A DNA stretch of 64,000 bases, from the NCBI GenBank assembly GCA_022605955.1, contig JAKCOZ010000012.1:19997015-20061014 (forward strand), given 5' to 3'. The translations under genes and the position numbers were made by a program. Below the pieces are notes generated by a model. That model saw only the letters and a list, made by a program, of their open reading frames with translations. It had not been told where the DNA came from and ran no database searches. Each line of letters opens with the position of its first letter. Position 1 is the first letter of the stretch. Below are positions 23,954-37,860 of the stretch, one piece after another. Source of the DNA: Rallus limicola (lineage: Eukaryota > Chordata > Aves > Gruiformes > Rallidae).

Positions 23954-26646
23954 GACAATCCAACTCAGAACTTTCCTGTTGCTTAAAGAGTAGTTTCATT
24001 GTACTTTTTGGAAAGGTTGTTGGAATGTGTGTTTCAGGTGATTGACAGGCCTAGGTCTGACATAAGTTTGGGTGGAAAAAAAATCTACATGAAAGCCCTT
24101 AAAATGTTCTCTTGCAGTTATTCATCCAATGAATAAATATTTTTATCATGATGCAAGCATCAAATGCCAAGTGCCATTTCTGGAGTGCTTTCTGAGGGCT
24201 TTTAAATTTTCTTTTTTTGAGAAAAATAGAACAGCAGTTGTAATTTCCCACAGTTCCCCAGGGAACTAATGCATTTTACTTCAGAGAGAAGCACAAGCAC
24301 CTAAAGCTCTATAGACATGAATTTTTTTAACAATTTTAGTCATTGATTTTATGCCTTAAGGAGTCCAGAGTTCGGAACAGCCTTTTACGTGCCACAACAA
24401 TGAAGATACCAGCCAGTGACATTGATAAATCTACTATTAACTGCACATGCTTGTATGCCTGGACTCTAATGCAGAATGCTTTGAATCACATATCTAACAA
24501 GGTCCAAACTAATACATGCCAAAGATGATGAGGATGAGAAATCATCATATAGGGATAAAAGAGCCAGGCACTCTCTCGGCTGCTGGCTCTCTGAGGCTCT
24601 GCTGATTGATCAATGGAACCTAAGGCTGAGAAGGGTTACAGGCAACACTACTGCTGCTGTTCTTGTTCCGTCTAGTGTCACCAGGGCACTATTTATCTCC
24701 AGAACAGTCTTGTTAATGCTGGCTCCCCAGCTGCAAAAAGCAGGCAAAGATGCGAATGACAAGAGCTCACCTCTCACTCATGAACAAACTCTTAACACAT
24801 ACCCAGCTCCTCAGATCTAATTATAGTAAAAAATTCCCTCTCCATTGACTGTGAAGAGGGATGGAGTAAATCCTACATGACTCAGAGCTAGAATTTGACT
24901 GAGATTACTGCCTGCTGGAGTCACTGAATATAGGTACTTTAGGTACTTTCATCTCTGTTTCTCTGGATAGTCTACATCTTTGAAAATATTAAAAATATCA
25001 ATGCTCTGAAATGATTTTAAAGAGGCTTCTAAGAATATCATTAGATGCTTGCACAGGCCAAGAGTTTGTAGTTAAGAGAGGTGAGAGTTGGAACTCAGGA
25101 GGACTTTTTATACAATAAATCTAAATTAATTATATGCACTTATATGGAAAAGAACTCTATATGAAAAAATTATATCTTGCATATTCACAAACAGCCCTGT
25201 TTCTTTAAGTCTCTTCTTAACAATTTGAATTAAACCAAAACTGTTCTGATTATCAAGACAGACCATTGCACAAAAAAAAGTTCCACAATTTTGGTTCCCT
25301 TGCGATTAACTACATACCTATTTCTTAAAGTTTTCAAGTAACAGTTTCCTCAGACATCAAAGCCAATCAAAATAACAGTGAGTGCAGGGAAGGAGATGTA
25401 TTCTCTTTAGTACATTCCTGTGGTTTTGATCAAAGCATGCAGAGAGTCACATTAAGCAGAGACTGAGTTTTGTGGGATGCAGCTATATTCAGCTGACAAA
25501 TAGAAAAATAATCTCCTCTATTGGATACCTAAGTCTGTATTTATCCTTTTTCTGCCTCTCATCTCAATTTTTTCCTGCAAAGTGTTCATTATATATATGT
25601 GCCAACTGAATGGGTTCAGTGTGTTCAAGACTAGAACCTATCCTGTAAACAGCTTAGGGTCACGACTGCTTTCACTTTTCCTTCTACATTATGTTTTCAA
25701 TCACCAAACACTGTGTACCACCAAAGCATGGCTGAAACAGAACAATGATGAGTTGTATCAGAGGCCCATAGCAAATGTTGGAGAGTAACTGTTAATGTAG
25801 ATGACCCCAGGCTTTGGTTTTGTGAGCAGAAGTATTACTTTATGCAGAAATCCACACACAGGGCAGAATATAATGCTTAGCCATATCTTCTATTTCATAG
25901 GTAAGGGTCCAGTCAGCTGTTGTTGTATATGTCTGAAATGAAAAAAAAAAACAACCCAGTTTTTATATCACTATTCAGATTCACCCAAACAGAAAACTGA
26001 CTGCCAAACAGATAAAATAGTCTTTTAAAGGGTCTATTATTTTCAGATGCCAAATGTTCAGAAATAGACCCTCCAACAAAGGAAGGAAATCTATAGGCAT
26101 CTTTAAATTTTTTGATGCACACAGGGTGATTATGAGAAACCAGCATTCATGAAGATAAACCAGATTCCCTACCAGTGTAATTATACCAGCACAGAAGATT
26201 TTGCATATACTATTATTTCAGTGAGAAGAGTAGCTTGGTGCCAACTAGATTAAAACAAAATGAAAAAAATAAGCCACTCAAGTTGAACTAACAGAAACCT
26301 AATGTTTTTCTGCACTAGTTTCACCATGTTAGATTAAATTAATATTTTTAATTACACTAGTGTAATTTATGGTAAAAATGAGGCTGTAAATAAGCATGTT
26401 CAATAAAACCATGGAAAAATGAATAGAATACCAATGAAATGAAACATGTGGTCAAGGACAAACGTGCATCCATTAGGCTTCACAAAACCCATCATGTGTT
26501 CCTACAGCTAAATAAAACACACACATGGTCAAGGACCCTGGCATTTTTGAAAAACTAAAAGTCTGAAAACTTCATTGTTAAAAAAAATGAAGAGAAGCTC
26601 AATTTTGCAGTATAATTTTTGCTGAAGACTGACTTATTACTGTTTT

Positions 26647-26729
26647 TATTACAATTATTATTATTTTAGAAAAAGAGAATTATGATTATATTATTATAGC
26701 AGCAATAATAATAGTAATAATAATAACAG
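26647..26729 (+). repeat. ATT/TAA-rich simple repeat
   Basis: Imperfect trinucleotide repeat: TTATTATTATT on the left, AATAATAATAGTAATAATAA on the right, with a degenerate middle. Confidence 0.8.
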
Positions 26730-29700
26730 GAAAATATGGTAAAATACCCTGCAACCTTTTATTAACTGAGAAGCAGCTGTCTGGCCAATGTATATGAGAC
26801 TCTCCAGTCCACGAGTTCTTCAGCATCAGGCCAATTCAGTGTGTTCCCAAGAATACATTAGTCCTGTGAGCACCTGGAATGTGGTGATGACTAGAGTCCT
26901 GCCACAGTGCTGTGGATACCTGAATTGTTTTTTTAGCAGTGGCTTGTAAAGGGGAGGCATGGATAATTCTGTATGCTGGCACAGAGAATGGTAATTTGTT
27001 TTGTGCTTGAAATTCAGGGGAAAAAAACCAGCTGGGCAAAGGGTGGGCTTTGGCCTGGGCAACGCAGACCATCAGATCCAACAGCTACACATGGGCAGAT
27101 TTCCCTTCTTTGCCTGATTTCTGGGGAGGGTGCTGCCATAGCACACAGTCCCGCCAAGTGTTTACAATTTGACATTATCAGCATTTTCCAAAGGAAACAT
27201 ATTCCAGAAAATTTCCACTGAGCTCTTATGATGTGCCCAGACTGAAAGGCCAGCACAGACACTGTGCTCTTTCTAATTTTGTTTTAGCTATGCACCTAGA
27301 TTCTCCCTTCTCCATTTGGGATCTCCTCCTCTTCCTGCCCTGAAATCAGTCATTATACAACACTGCTGTGTTCTTTTGCCCTCTTAAAGGCTTTTATTAA
27401 GTGGTAGATTATTACACATTTATACTCACTTATAAAGGGCCTAATTCTGCTTTTACAGTCCCCTTAATTGTGAGACACTGAATACAAAAATACGTAAGTG
27501 GTGAGCAAATGGGGAGAAAGATAAGGTCAAGCCTAAACTGATGAGGTTTTCTAGAATAAAAAGGAGTTATATAAATAGAAGATTATATTTTCTCATTAAC
27601 AAGAAAGATTTTTCATTTTCTTTCTGGAGCTTTGAATCTGCTATTCAAGTCAGCATGAACTTTTGTTTTCAGTACCTTACTTTGTTTTTTCTCCAAAACT
27701 TCTAATAAACATTTTAGCTTGCATCTTACTTTCTAGCAGATGGAGAGCTCTGGGATTAGTGTTAATGGGCAAGGGATGAGAACAGGCTGAAGAGCTCTCT
27801 AAAGATGAGTACTTCTGTCTTAATGTCAATGGCCAAATTCTGCTTGCATAAATCAAAAGCAACATTATCACAATCGTGGGTATTAGAAAGGTAAAATCCT
27901 AATAAACAAGAGGAAAAAAAAAACCTCAGGGACTTTTAAGAAAATGGATTAGTTTAGGTAGTTTTGAGCAACCATTCCCAAGAAAGCAATTGGGGACAGT
28001 CAAGTTTAATTAGGCTACAGCTCATCCTAGCTGCATGTGGTTTTGTTTCTGCCACAAACCTCTTCTCCTTTCAGACATGAAACTGCTCCTATTTGACAAT
28101 GGAGGGAGAGGTGAGTAGGTCTTTCTACAAAAGAGGTGTGAGTGGACTCACTCTTGTCACTTTTGCCTTAACTATAGCTGAATCTTACTGTAGAAGGCAG
28201 GGCTTGGTGGGATGAGGTACTGGAGAATATGAGCTGATCTGAAGAACACACCGTCTGCCTTAAGTAGCACTGGTAGTGTGAGAAAGGCGGTGATTGTGAC
28301 TATTCCTGGCACCCAACCAGCGCTCTACTGGGATAAAACTATATTCCTTCATGGAAATGCCTTATTTGCCTGCTAGACCCTTCACAACTATTACCTGTTT
28401 GGACTCAATACCACTATAGGAAGAAAACTTCTGCAAGTGTACAAAGTTTAGCAAGAGAGTTCAGGTTGCTGGGAGATTATTTCAATTACTTGCAAACTAT
28501 TTGGGTTAAATTTTGATCAGGCAGAGAAATGTGAGTCTAACATCAGTCAGAGTGAATGATATTTGTGTTTTCTACATTCACATTTGTGAACACATTTGTG
28601 TTTTTTAATGTGGTGTCATTGACATGTATTTGTGACAACAATGTAGTGGAATGACTCAATTTCATACATAATTTATTGAAAATTTTTAAACAGCACATTC
28701 CTTGAGTCATTTTCATTTATAATTGAGCTTAACTTGCATTTTGCTTATTCTGAATTAGGAAATCTTGTATTGGATCAGGTCAGATTTATACATGCTTGGG
28801 ACCTCTATAAAAAGCTGGTTCTAGGTCATTACTAATTTTAAAAATATCCTTGAATCTTATTAAGATGAAATCAAAATGCTGTGATTTTAAAATATAAACT
28901 TGGGGTTTGAATGTATGAAGATAGGGATTTTTTGAACTTTTATCTTGAATTATGAAGTTGTCCCAAAAATATTTCTGATTATTTTACCTGGTCTTAAAAT
29001 ATTTGTGCTAGTTTTAAAGAAACATCAGAAAAACAGTAAACTTCTAGTAAAACAAACAGAATATAGTCCAGGGTTAATGGTAACCCTAATACTGTCAAGC
29101 ACTCTGGAGTGTTTGCTGAGGAAATCCATTTGGATGATGAGAGGTTCTACAATACATAGCACTGTGTACATAAGGATAGCGCCTTCTTTTATACACTTGC
29201 AAGGGCAGCTGGTCCTGCAAAAAAATGGGACAAAGAGCAGAAAAATGGGTGCAGAGAGGGTGCTAATTTGGGAAGATGTAAATTTGCCTTCCCAGTCTTC
29301 CTTATTGCACAAACTCTCACAGTAGTCACTGAAGTATCCAAAAATAGGAGACTGCAGCTCTAACTATAGCCTTGTAAAACAACTAGAAGCTTGTAACATC
29401 TCTGCTATTAGAAATACTTGCTGTTTAGAAAGCAGATGATGTGGCACAGCCCATTTCATCTGCTTTCAGGAAGTTGGCAGAGTATTTCCAAGCACAGCAG
29501 GGCAATACAGTGCTATCACTTACAACATCTCAGGTAGTATCACCTCAAATCCTTTTGGCCTAATTCTGATTCCTATTGGCATGGAAGCAGAGGCAATGGG
29601 TAAAGAGCAAGAAGGAGAGAAGGAATGCTACAAGATATTAATATCCATGTCAGTGAACAATTCCAAAAGTCACGCTAGAATATGCTGTGACCTTGTACCA

Positions 29701-32700
29701 CCAAAGTGTAAATATAAGGCAAATAAGAACGTTAATAACAAGGGCAGCACTTGGGATTGTTTTTATACTAGTGTCAGCATTTCTGTAAGGCACCATTTGC
29801 TTTCTTCTTGTCATTATAATGGATCTTAAACACTTCCTCAGTTCTGCAACTTTGAATTTCTGTGCCAGAAACTTCCTTTAGAAAAATACCTGGAAAGTCA
29901 AAACTGTTTTGGATATTGAATAAAGCACAGCTATTGAAGCCCTTTAAAGCAGTCTTGTTCTCATAAGCAATTGTGGTACCTTTTTGTTCAACAAGGCTGA
30001 TCCCTGATATGGCTGTGCACTTAGATGTATCAATTCCAGGACATATGGGAGAGCAGAAGTTTACATTTAGCATTTAAGAGGATTAAAATTTGCTTGTACT
30101 TTACACAACAGCAGAATTACTACATTTTCATTACCTCCCTTTGCAGGGTCTCCCTGAAGACACCAGGGTTGCATAGGTCTCGAAATCTAAAGAGTCTAGA
30201 CTTCAGAAATTCTGTTCTTGGCAATAACATATGAAAACCTATTTGACTCTATTTTTTCCCCTCATGTGTTACTTCATAAAAGACATTATAAACTTTAAAG
30301 TGAGTATATTTGATACAGAAATCAGTAAGACTAAGCAAACAAAGCACCAACGATATTTAGAGCAGAATTATACTTCATACTTGTTCTGCCTAAATGTAAC
30401 TGTAACAAAACTATTTAACTGTAAATATTAGTTTAAAATGTTTATATTCTGGGGTTGCAGATTTCTCTGCAGTATGGTTCATTTTTTCAGATTAGAAGTT
30501 ACAAATTTCTGAAAATGTATATATCAGTAATAGTGAATTTGCAGAATTTGCAAGATTTCAGGATGCTGAGAAAAGAGCACATTTGAAGTCTGGCCATTGA
30601 TGTCACATGGAGCCTGAGATTTTTTTAATTAGACCCTGAATTTTTTATTTCAGCTTTATAAAGCATTTATGTGCCTAAAGCTGAAAAGAAACAGATAGGG
30701 AGATTTATAGAAACACCTAAACATTGGTTGTTAGTCAATGAAAATTAAGCATATAAACCAGTCAGATGCTTCTGTAAATCATACTAGATGTCCAGCTGCA
30801 TATTTAAAAATAGAAAACATTTATAAATCAATTCCTTTGATGCCACAACCTCTCATAAACCATATCAGCTATCTGGCATCTCAGTATTCAGGGATGGATT
30901 GGTCTCAGGCTGGATCTTTATTTTAAAGGTGTCCTTTACCTGTATGATGGACCAAAGAAATACAGATGGACAAATGGTGACTGACAAATCATACATTGTT
31001 TACCATCACATTCTGGAAACAATATGAAAATATGTTTCTCCTAAGAGATAGTACATGAACTACAATAACATTTCATATGTCACTGAAATATGGTGAAATA
31101 TTTTGAGATGTTTTCTCTGCTGAGATTTTACATTCATGTAAAGCCAGATAAAAATGACAGTGATTTGCGATTAAGTTTCCTATCATCTAGAAAGGACTTT
31201 TTCCTGTTTCACTTTCAGCTTGCTCATGTGTTGTCTAATATAGACTTGCTAGGAATATACAGGGAGATGGCACATGGTTTGCTTGGAACAGATGCAAACT
31301 TGGATCTAAAACGAGAGGTGTGTTTTGTAAGTTGTTACTGATGACATATGGGCATGACAAATTCAGGACAGATTGTCATTTAACACCACCAAGAACCTTA
31401 CCCTTCAAATAAGGCTGGATAGGACCCTAACTGATTACATCATTGCCTGCACTCATGTCTTTGTGTCCAGGAGGAACTGTTTCAACTCCCTTGGTATTGT
31501 GACAAATTCGTAAGATCACATAACATATAAAATAATGACTTTGATGGCCTCTATACTGCTGAAAGTGCCCTTGCTCTTGTGCTGCTATGTATTTCTTTAT
31601 GCTCAATTGTGTCTACACGTGTAGAGCACACAGCACGCACACAGACAGTGATGAGGGAGAGGAGAGTCCTCAGTCCCCTGTGATACTGAGGCTCACACAA
31701 GTAATTCTAACATGGAACACCCTGATGCTGACATCTGATTCCCTGGTATTTCATTTCCAGTTTTAGCTGGTATAAAGGAAGGGAGAGTCACTCTGCCTTG
31801 GCAGTGCCAAATGATGAAAGGAAACCTCACACAGGCAATGTTGTGATCATTCTTTCTGGCAGCTTAGAAATGCTGATTAGAAGAAAGGCATTACGCTTCA
31901 GCTGCAAATCTGAAACTTTTTGCTTGATAGACAGTCACCCATAGGTGAGTATGGATTGATGATGAGAGAGATGGCTGCTTTCCAAGTAGCTGCTTTCTGC
32001 CTTGTTATCAGCTCCTTATTACCGTACCAGCCTAAGCAAATTTCCAGAGAGAACTGTGCTGACCTTTCTCCAGAGTGACATGAGGAAGGGGTATCAAAAG
32101 AAGGGGGAGGGGGAGGGTGTTGAGGAAGAGATCAGTCACTTAGTATTCTGCTCCTGAGACAAAGAAGGTTAGAGAGATGAGCAGAGTTGTGTGAGTCTCA
32201 GTCCAGCTGCCAGAGAAGGAGACAGAGCAGTCACCTGAGTGTCGAGCATGCATAGGATACCTGGCACGTTTTTCTTGCATGTGAGACTAGTCCTAAGTGA
32301 TGTTCTCAATTTCCATATTAATTCAAGGACTGCAGCCAAAGGTAAAAACCCAGAGTCTCCAGGGAAGGGAAACAAATAGCTTTGACTTCTGAAGGAAATC
32401 AATATTAGACGGTGCATTGATTAAAGTGTGGAAACCCATGGATCAGTTCCAGATTCTGTGTGAAGAGATCCCATAGGAACTCTTGGAATAGATCTTCATT
32501 ATATTCAGCTTAGAAACACTTCAAGCAGGAGACAAAGTTACGCTGGACAATTCTGCAAGTAGCGTGTCTTTTGGCTTGGAAGCCAGAATGTATTTTAGTG
32601 TAATTTAAAACAGTCTGCTAAACCTGTGAACTCTGCCAGCAAAAACACTGCTTTGCCCACACAATCTCCTACCTGGGAAAATAATGAGCAAAAGAACAAA

Positions 32701-35700
32701 CATCAAAAGCAAAATGTCCCCTTTCCCAGTGAAAGGTTGCACGACACTTGGATACTGTGTGGTCGGAGAGTTTACATAAAGTTAAATACAAGAAGGTATC
32801 TTCAGTTGCATTCCAACTTGCAAAGCTGGATCCTAGAAGACCACTCTGTGGCCTTATGAAATGATGTGAAATTAATAAGCAAATTCACAAGTGAGCTACA
32901 GGAATATCAACTTTAAGGAGATGCTGTATTGGTTTAACCACCCGGTGACTGTGAAAGGACATTCTCTTCTGGTTCCAGCTGTGCCAGTGTAATATGCTGC
33001 CACCCTCAATCTAATCCTCACCGCAAATCATCCAATTTCCTGTGGTAGAAATTATGCTGCCTCAGATCTGCTGCCAGCTCATGTGACTTTTCCTTAACCT
33101 GGATCAGTCTAAATGAGGCACATTAGTTGAAATGGTTCAGCAGTACATTTTTTCACTAATCCACCTAAGTTTAAATAAAATGGGTTAGGGAGCATGTGCA
33201 CAAGGAGTCCTGCTGGCAGGTTTGAGGGGGCTGTTACCTTCAGCACAGGAATGGTAAGTAGGTGGTGGGGACTGTTGAAGTTTCAACAGCTTGACAGAAT
33301 GGTTTGCAACGTGAACCTCGCAGCTCAATGTTCTTTAGCTACCTCTTGGCTCTTTTGTCTTTCAGTTTCATTGAAATAATGCTCTGGACAGGAAAGGTAA
33401 GCCTAATGGTGGAGAAACAAAACCAGAAAAGAGCAAAAAAAATTGTAGATTGTAATAAAATATTACTTTGTCCAGTCTGACACTCAAGGATTGTGGCTGC
33501 TCCAGTTAAATTAAAAATCAGTGAAAAAATACCCCTTCTACAGATAAGATTTGTTTCAGAAATCAATGCATAAACTAAATTATCAAGAACTGAAATCTTT
33601 AAAGAACAAGTAAAATCTGTATCATCATCATGACACATGGTTTCATAATTAAATTCTTATTAAAACCAAAAAGAACACATACACACTCTCAAAGTCAAAA
33701 AGCATACAGAGATCCATGCCACACTCCATTTACACAAAAGCCTGGTTAAAAAAGGAGCAAGTCACCATCTGCTGAACCATCTGCTTCATCCAAGTCCTTT
33801 TCTTCATTTATGGCCACTGAGATAGGAGCTTCCACACAAAAAAAAAAAAATCAGCATCATTGGAATCCCCAAATAAATATTTAATACCTTCTAATACCAC
33901 CCTCAGCTTAGCTACAATAGTAGTTTTGGACAAAATTTTGGCTCAGGATACAGATTTGACTTAGCTGGTTATATACTTGAGGATTGAGGACATGTGTTTA
34001 AACAGCACTTCAGGTGCTAGCTAATTGTATCTGTGGGCTTCTGCTGTTTCTGCTTTAATGCTTGCCATGGGATGGGTAGACCATGACCTTGGCAGAGAGC
34101 TGCTGTGTGAAGAGACATTGTTTTGAGTCTGTGGGGTTGTGGCCATTTACAAAAAATGGTGACTTTTGCCTGTTGAACCCGGTGCGCTTTCAGTTCAAAA
34201 AGGAAAGGAAGTGAGACTTGTAAGCCATATATTTCTTTCCATATAACCTACATAATTTTTTGCTACATAACATCTATCTAAATCTAAGTCTACACTAGTG
34301 TTTAGCCAAGTATTTGGATACATAGAAAGAAATTACTTTCCCACCCTTCTCCTAAAGGAAGAACTGTCTCCCTGAATGTGACATGAACACAGAAGGGTAG
34401 ATTTTTTTCCTTTGACAGGTAAATATTTCTTCATCAGTTCACTCCTGTCTATGTCTTAGAAGGTTGCCCAGGCAGACAGAAAACCGGGCTTCATGCACTG
34501 AAAACACCTGCATATCTAGGGGATAGCTGTATGGCCATATTATTTACTGTGCACACGGCAGAAGATGGAGCAGACAGTTATTCCAGTACCTTTGTCTGTA
34601 AGTGGTACAGTTTGGTAAGATTTTAATCAAAGCAGGCCTGTTTGATGCTGGCCAAAATGGTGCATTCCATTCCAATGGTTTTCACTCCTAGCTCTGTGTT
34701 TCACCCTCCACTGGACTTGATTTTAAATGGATCGAATGAGTGTTGGTTATCTGCTTCAATGCAAAGCAGATTAATTAATTAGTTTAAAAATCCCAGTCCA
34801 AACCTCTCTGCTCTGACCCCCCATGTTACCTGAGTTCTCATGGGGCACTTGGCACAGCAAAGTGACGTCCTGCTGCTCATAGTTTGGATGTTCCATACGG
34901 CTTTTCTTTTCCTGTCCAAATCATGTTCTTTTCACATTTTTTCCATTTACTTTAAATAAACTTCTCTTGCCTTCAAACACTGAAGAGCAGAAAAAGCATT
35001 AAGACAACTAAATAAAAAGAGTCCCCTTCCCCCTCAAACTCACATTCTTCCTTTTCTGCATCCATTCAAGTGGGTTCTACCAACTACAACAGCCTATCAG
35101 CCCAGTTACCACTTTCCCATGTAAATTAGTGTATTTGTTATTGGGATTGAAACTTTGAGTTGACTAAAAGGGAACCTTGAGTGCTTTCACCAGTTTCCTA
35201 TAGCAACTCTGCACTCAGGCAGGAACAGCTTAGGCTAAAGTGGCCATAAATCTTTTGCACTCAGCTAGAGATTGGCCCAGTTTCATGGCACAAAGCTGTC
35301 TAGTAGAGGTTGCTCTGGTACATCATGGGCTGGCACAGCCCCAAAGTGATATTCTTGCAGAAAAGGGTATGCTGTGGCTGACAGGCATTTCCCTGGTTGT
35401 GTTTCAAAGACAGGAGGTAGAATGTGGCCAATAATGTGCTGCCACTTTGTCACTCTCCCACCGCAAAGTCCAACTTACTCAAAAGAAATTCTCAGGCACG
35501 TCATTCTTGTAGTGAGTTTAGTCTCTAGAATGGCAGAATGGAGCTGGAAAGGGTCATTATTGATCTCAGGGGCTTTATATTCCCAGTGTTTTGTGAGCTG
35601 TTCCTTAAAGCTGCAAGGCGAAGATAATGTCATTAGAAGCCTTTTAAAGTTGCATTTCATAAACATAAATGATAATACAATGTGTAAAGCATAAACTAAC

Positions 35701-37794
35701 AGGTTTTGAGTTCATGCTAATAATCTATTCTTCAGTACAGAGGGAGATCATTTGCATAACTGCATTAGCCTTTGTTTATATAAATATTGTACAAATTTAT
35801 CATAAATTCCCAGTCTCGAGGAATAGTGAACTAGGATAACGATTATTGCTGAGCAATTCTCAAGGTACCTATATACCAGAAAGACAATCAAGACCTAAAA
35901 TGAGCAAACTACTGTGTTTTAAGGTGGAGCCCAGGGCAGCATGCTCATTTAAAACAGGAAGGGTGAATGTTAATTGCAGCTAATAGCCAAAGCAAACTCA
36001 CTTTCCACAGCAAAATGATTTAGTGCTTCCATTAGAATTTCCACAAAGCTTGAAAACAAGACTGAGAAAACTGGTGTGGAGCTGTGCACTGGTGTAGAAA
36101 AAAAATACAGCTCTGATGTGAGCATAGGAACCTGCAGAGGTAATGGTAAGTGAATAATGGACAGGATTAGCACAAAACTCACTGCCCCACTGATACAGCT
36201 CAGAGCCATTTGGCTCTCTTGAAGAAGAGGGAAAGTGGACAATATAGCTGAGCTGGAGAACATACATCCAAAAAGAGATTATGTTGCTTACTCCAACTGT
36301 CCTCCCTTGAGGGTGAAATTCTGCAGCAGCAAAAATATGGTAACCTGTTGTTCATTCCTGGAATAACTGAAACATTTGGGATCCTTCTGGGATGAAACAT
36401 GAATTTGAGTGCAAATGGGATATTTACCTTTCCATCCTGAAACAACATTTATATTTTTTTTTCTTCACAGTGCTTGCCTGATTCAGATCCATGTTAGTGG
36501 AAAATGCTATAAAAGGCAATATTGAAGCCATAAAAATGAACTGATTTTCTCAAATCCGTGGCAGAAAAAGAAAACATGATCCATCTTTCCTGATCATTTG
36601 ATAACTGACTCTGTTTTGGCTTCTCATGAAAACATATCACACTACTCAGCCAAGAGGGCTGTACATACCCTGGTTTCTGTGCTTCATTTTTATGGAGGAT
36701 AAAGATAATAAGGATATCTGGAAACAGTAGTTATGGGGAGCAACTCCTCAGAAGAGCATGACTCTGCATAACTCTATTTTATCCTCCCTTGTGCATATTT
36801 CCAAAGACACAGTAATTTACAGCCCCCTAGGTAACTAGCCTTTTCACAAGTGCATCATTGCAAGCTTCATTAGTACCAAAATAAAAGACTGTCATGTGAC
36901 TCTACAATTAGATATTTAAGAATGTTAACTTTGCACACCAAAATTTTGTCACTGCTGGTTGTCCAGATTACAGCCTGTTTCTGCTAGTCACCGACCCAAA
37001 GTTTTATTGAACAGTCACAGCTGAAGGATGGGGAACTGACTTCTGTTCCAACTTCTGCTTTTCCAACAGATTTGCTTCCCAAATGTAAGCCATTTGTTTT
37101 GCATTGGCAATAAAGAAGTCTCAAAGGTGCCACAAGTGGCATTGGCTGGCCTGTAGCATTGCTATTGCCTACAATAATGATGAAGAAATCTGAGTCAGGT
37201 TCACTGGCAACACCTAAACACTGCAGTGTAGCTACATTTGGCTAGGGTGAAGGGAAGAAAAAATAGATTTAGAAGAAGTTCAAATTGTGTTGCTTCTGCA
37301 AAGTAAAAGATTAAATATGTATCTCTAAATCTTCATCACTTTGTTAGGAATGTAATAAATAATTTCTTGTCTTTTAACCAACCCCATTTCAGAGACAGTT
37401 TCTCCATGAGGAGTCTTAATTTTGTAAAGAGGGTCCCTTGTGAAGATTAAAATAAACATTTTAACTAAGCCATTAGGATATAATTTTTGCTTCCTTTTCA
37501 CACTTGTTCAACTGCTACATTCATTAAGTTTTGAAATTCCTGGTTGTAAAGATTGTAAGTCTTGGTGGAATTAAAGGCTAAAGAACTTTATAGCATGCTG
37601 CACTCCATCATAAGTCATGCCAGGCTACATGGCCAACCTCATTTTCCATCATTAGCAAAAGTGATTTTCTTCTTATACTATGAAACTATTTAACAAAATT
37701 AAAAATCCTATGCCACCAACCCTGCAAATCTGTCATCATTTGAACCAGGAGGATCCTTATGTAAAAGGCTTGTTGCTTTTGCTTTTCAAATATA

Positions 37795-37860
37795 ACCTAG
37801 TGGAGGGCTTGAACTGCATGACTCAGTAAATTCTTCCCATCTCGAAAGGCTGTGATTCTA
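37795..37860 (+). mobile_element. Possible very old CR1 3' end
   Basis: The order GGAGGGCTTGAACTGCATGA, a TTCTTCCCATCTCG stretch and terminal GGCTGTGATTCTATT resembles a worn CR1 tail on the plus strand. Too degraded to be sure by eye. Confidence 0.3.

Larger units (their letters stand above)
10800..26640. other. Intergenic, AT-rich, no gene recognised
   Basis: No open frame here resembles a known protein, and none joins to others by plausible splice sites. It contains a G-rich patch at 11033-11069, candidate conserved blocks at 11520-11720 and 14820-15560, a GC-richer stretch at 22280-22500, and simple runs listed separately. No clear CR1 copy is seen. This is the right flank of TTC14, consistent with the gene desert upstream of this gene in other vertebrates. 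Confidence 0.65.

Noticed and set aside
28945..29325. 126-codon plus-strand frame
   Set aside because: Hydrophobic start by chance; no resemblance to any family and isolated in AT-rich DNA.
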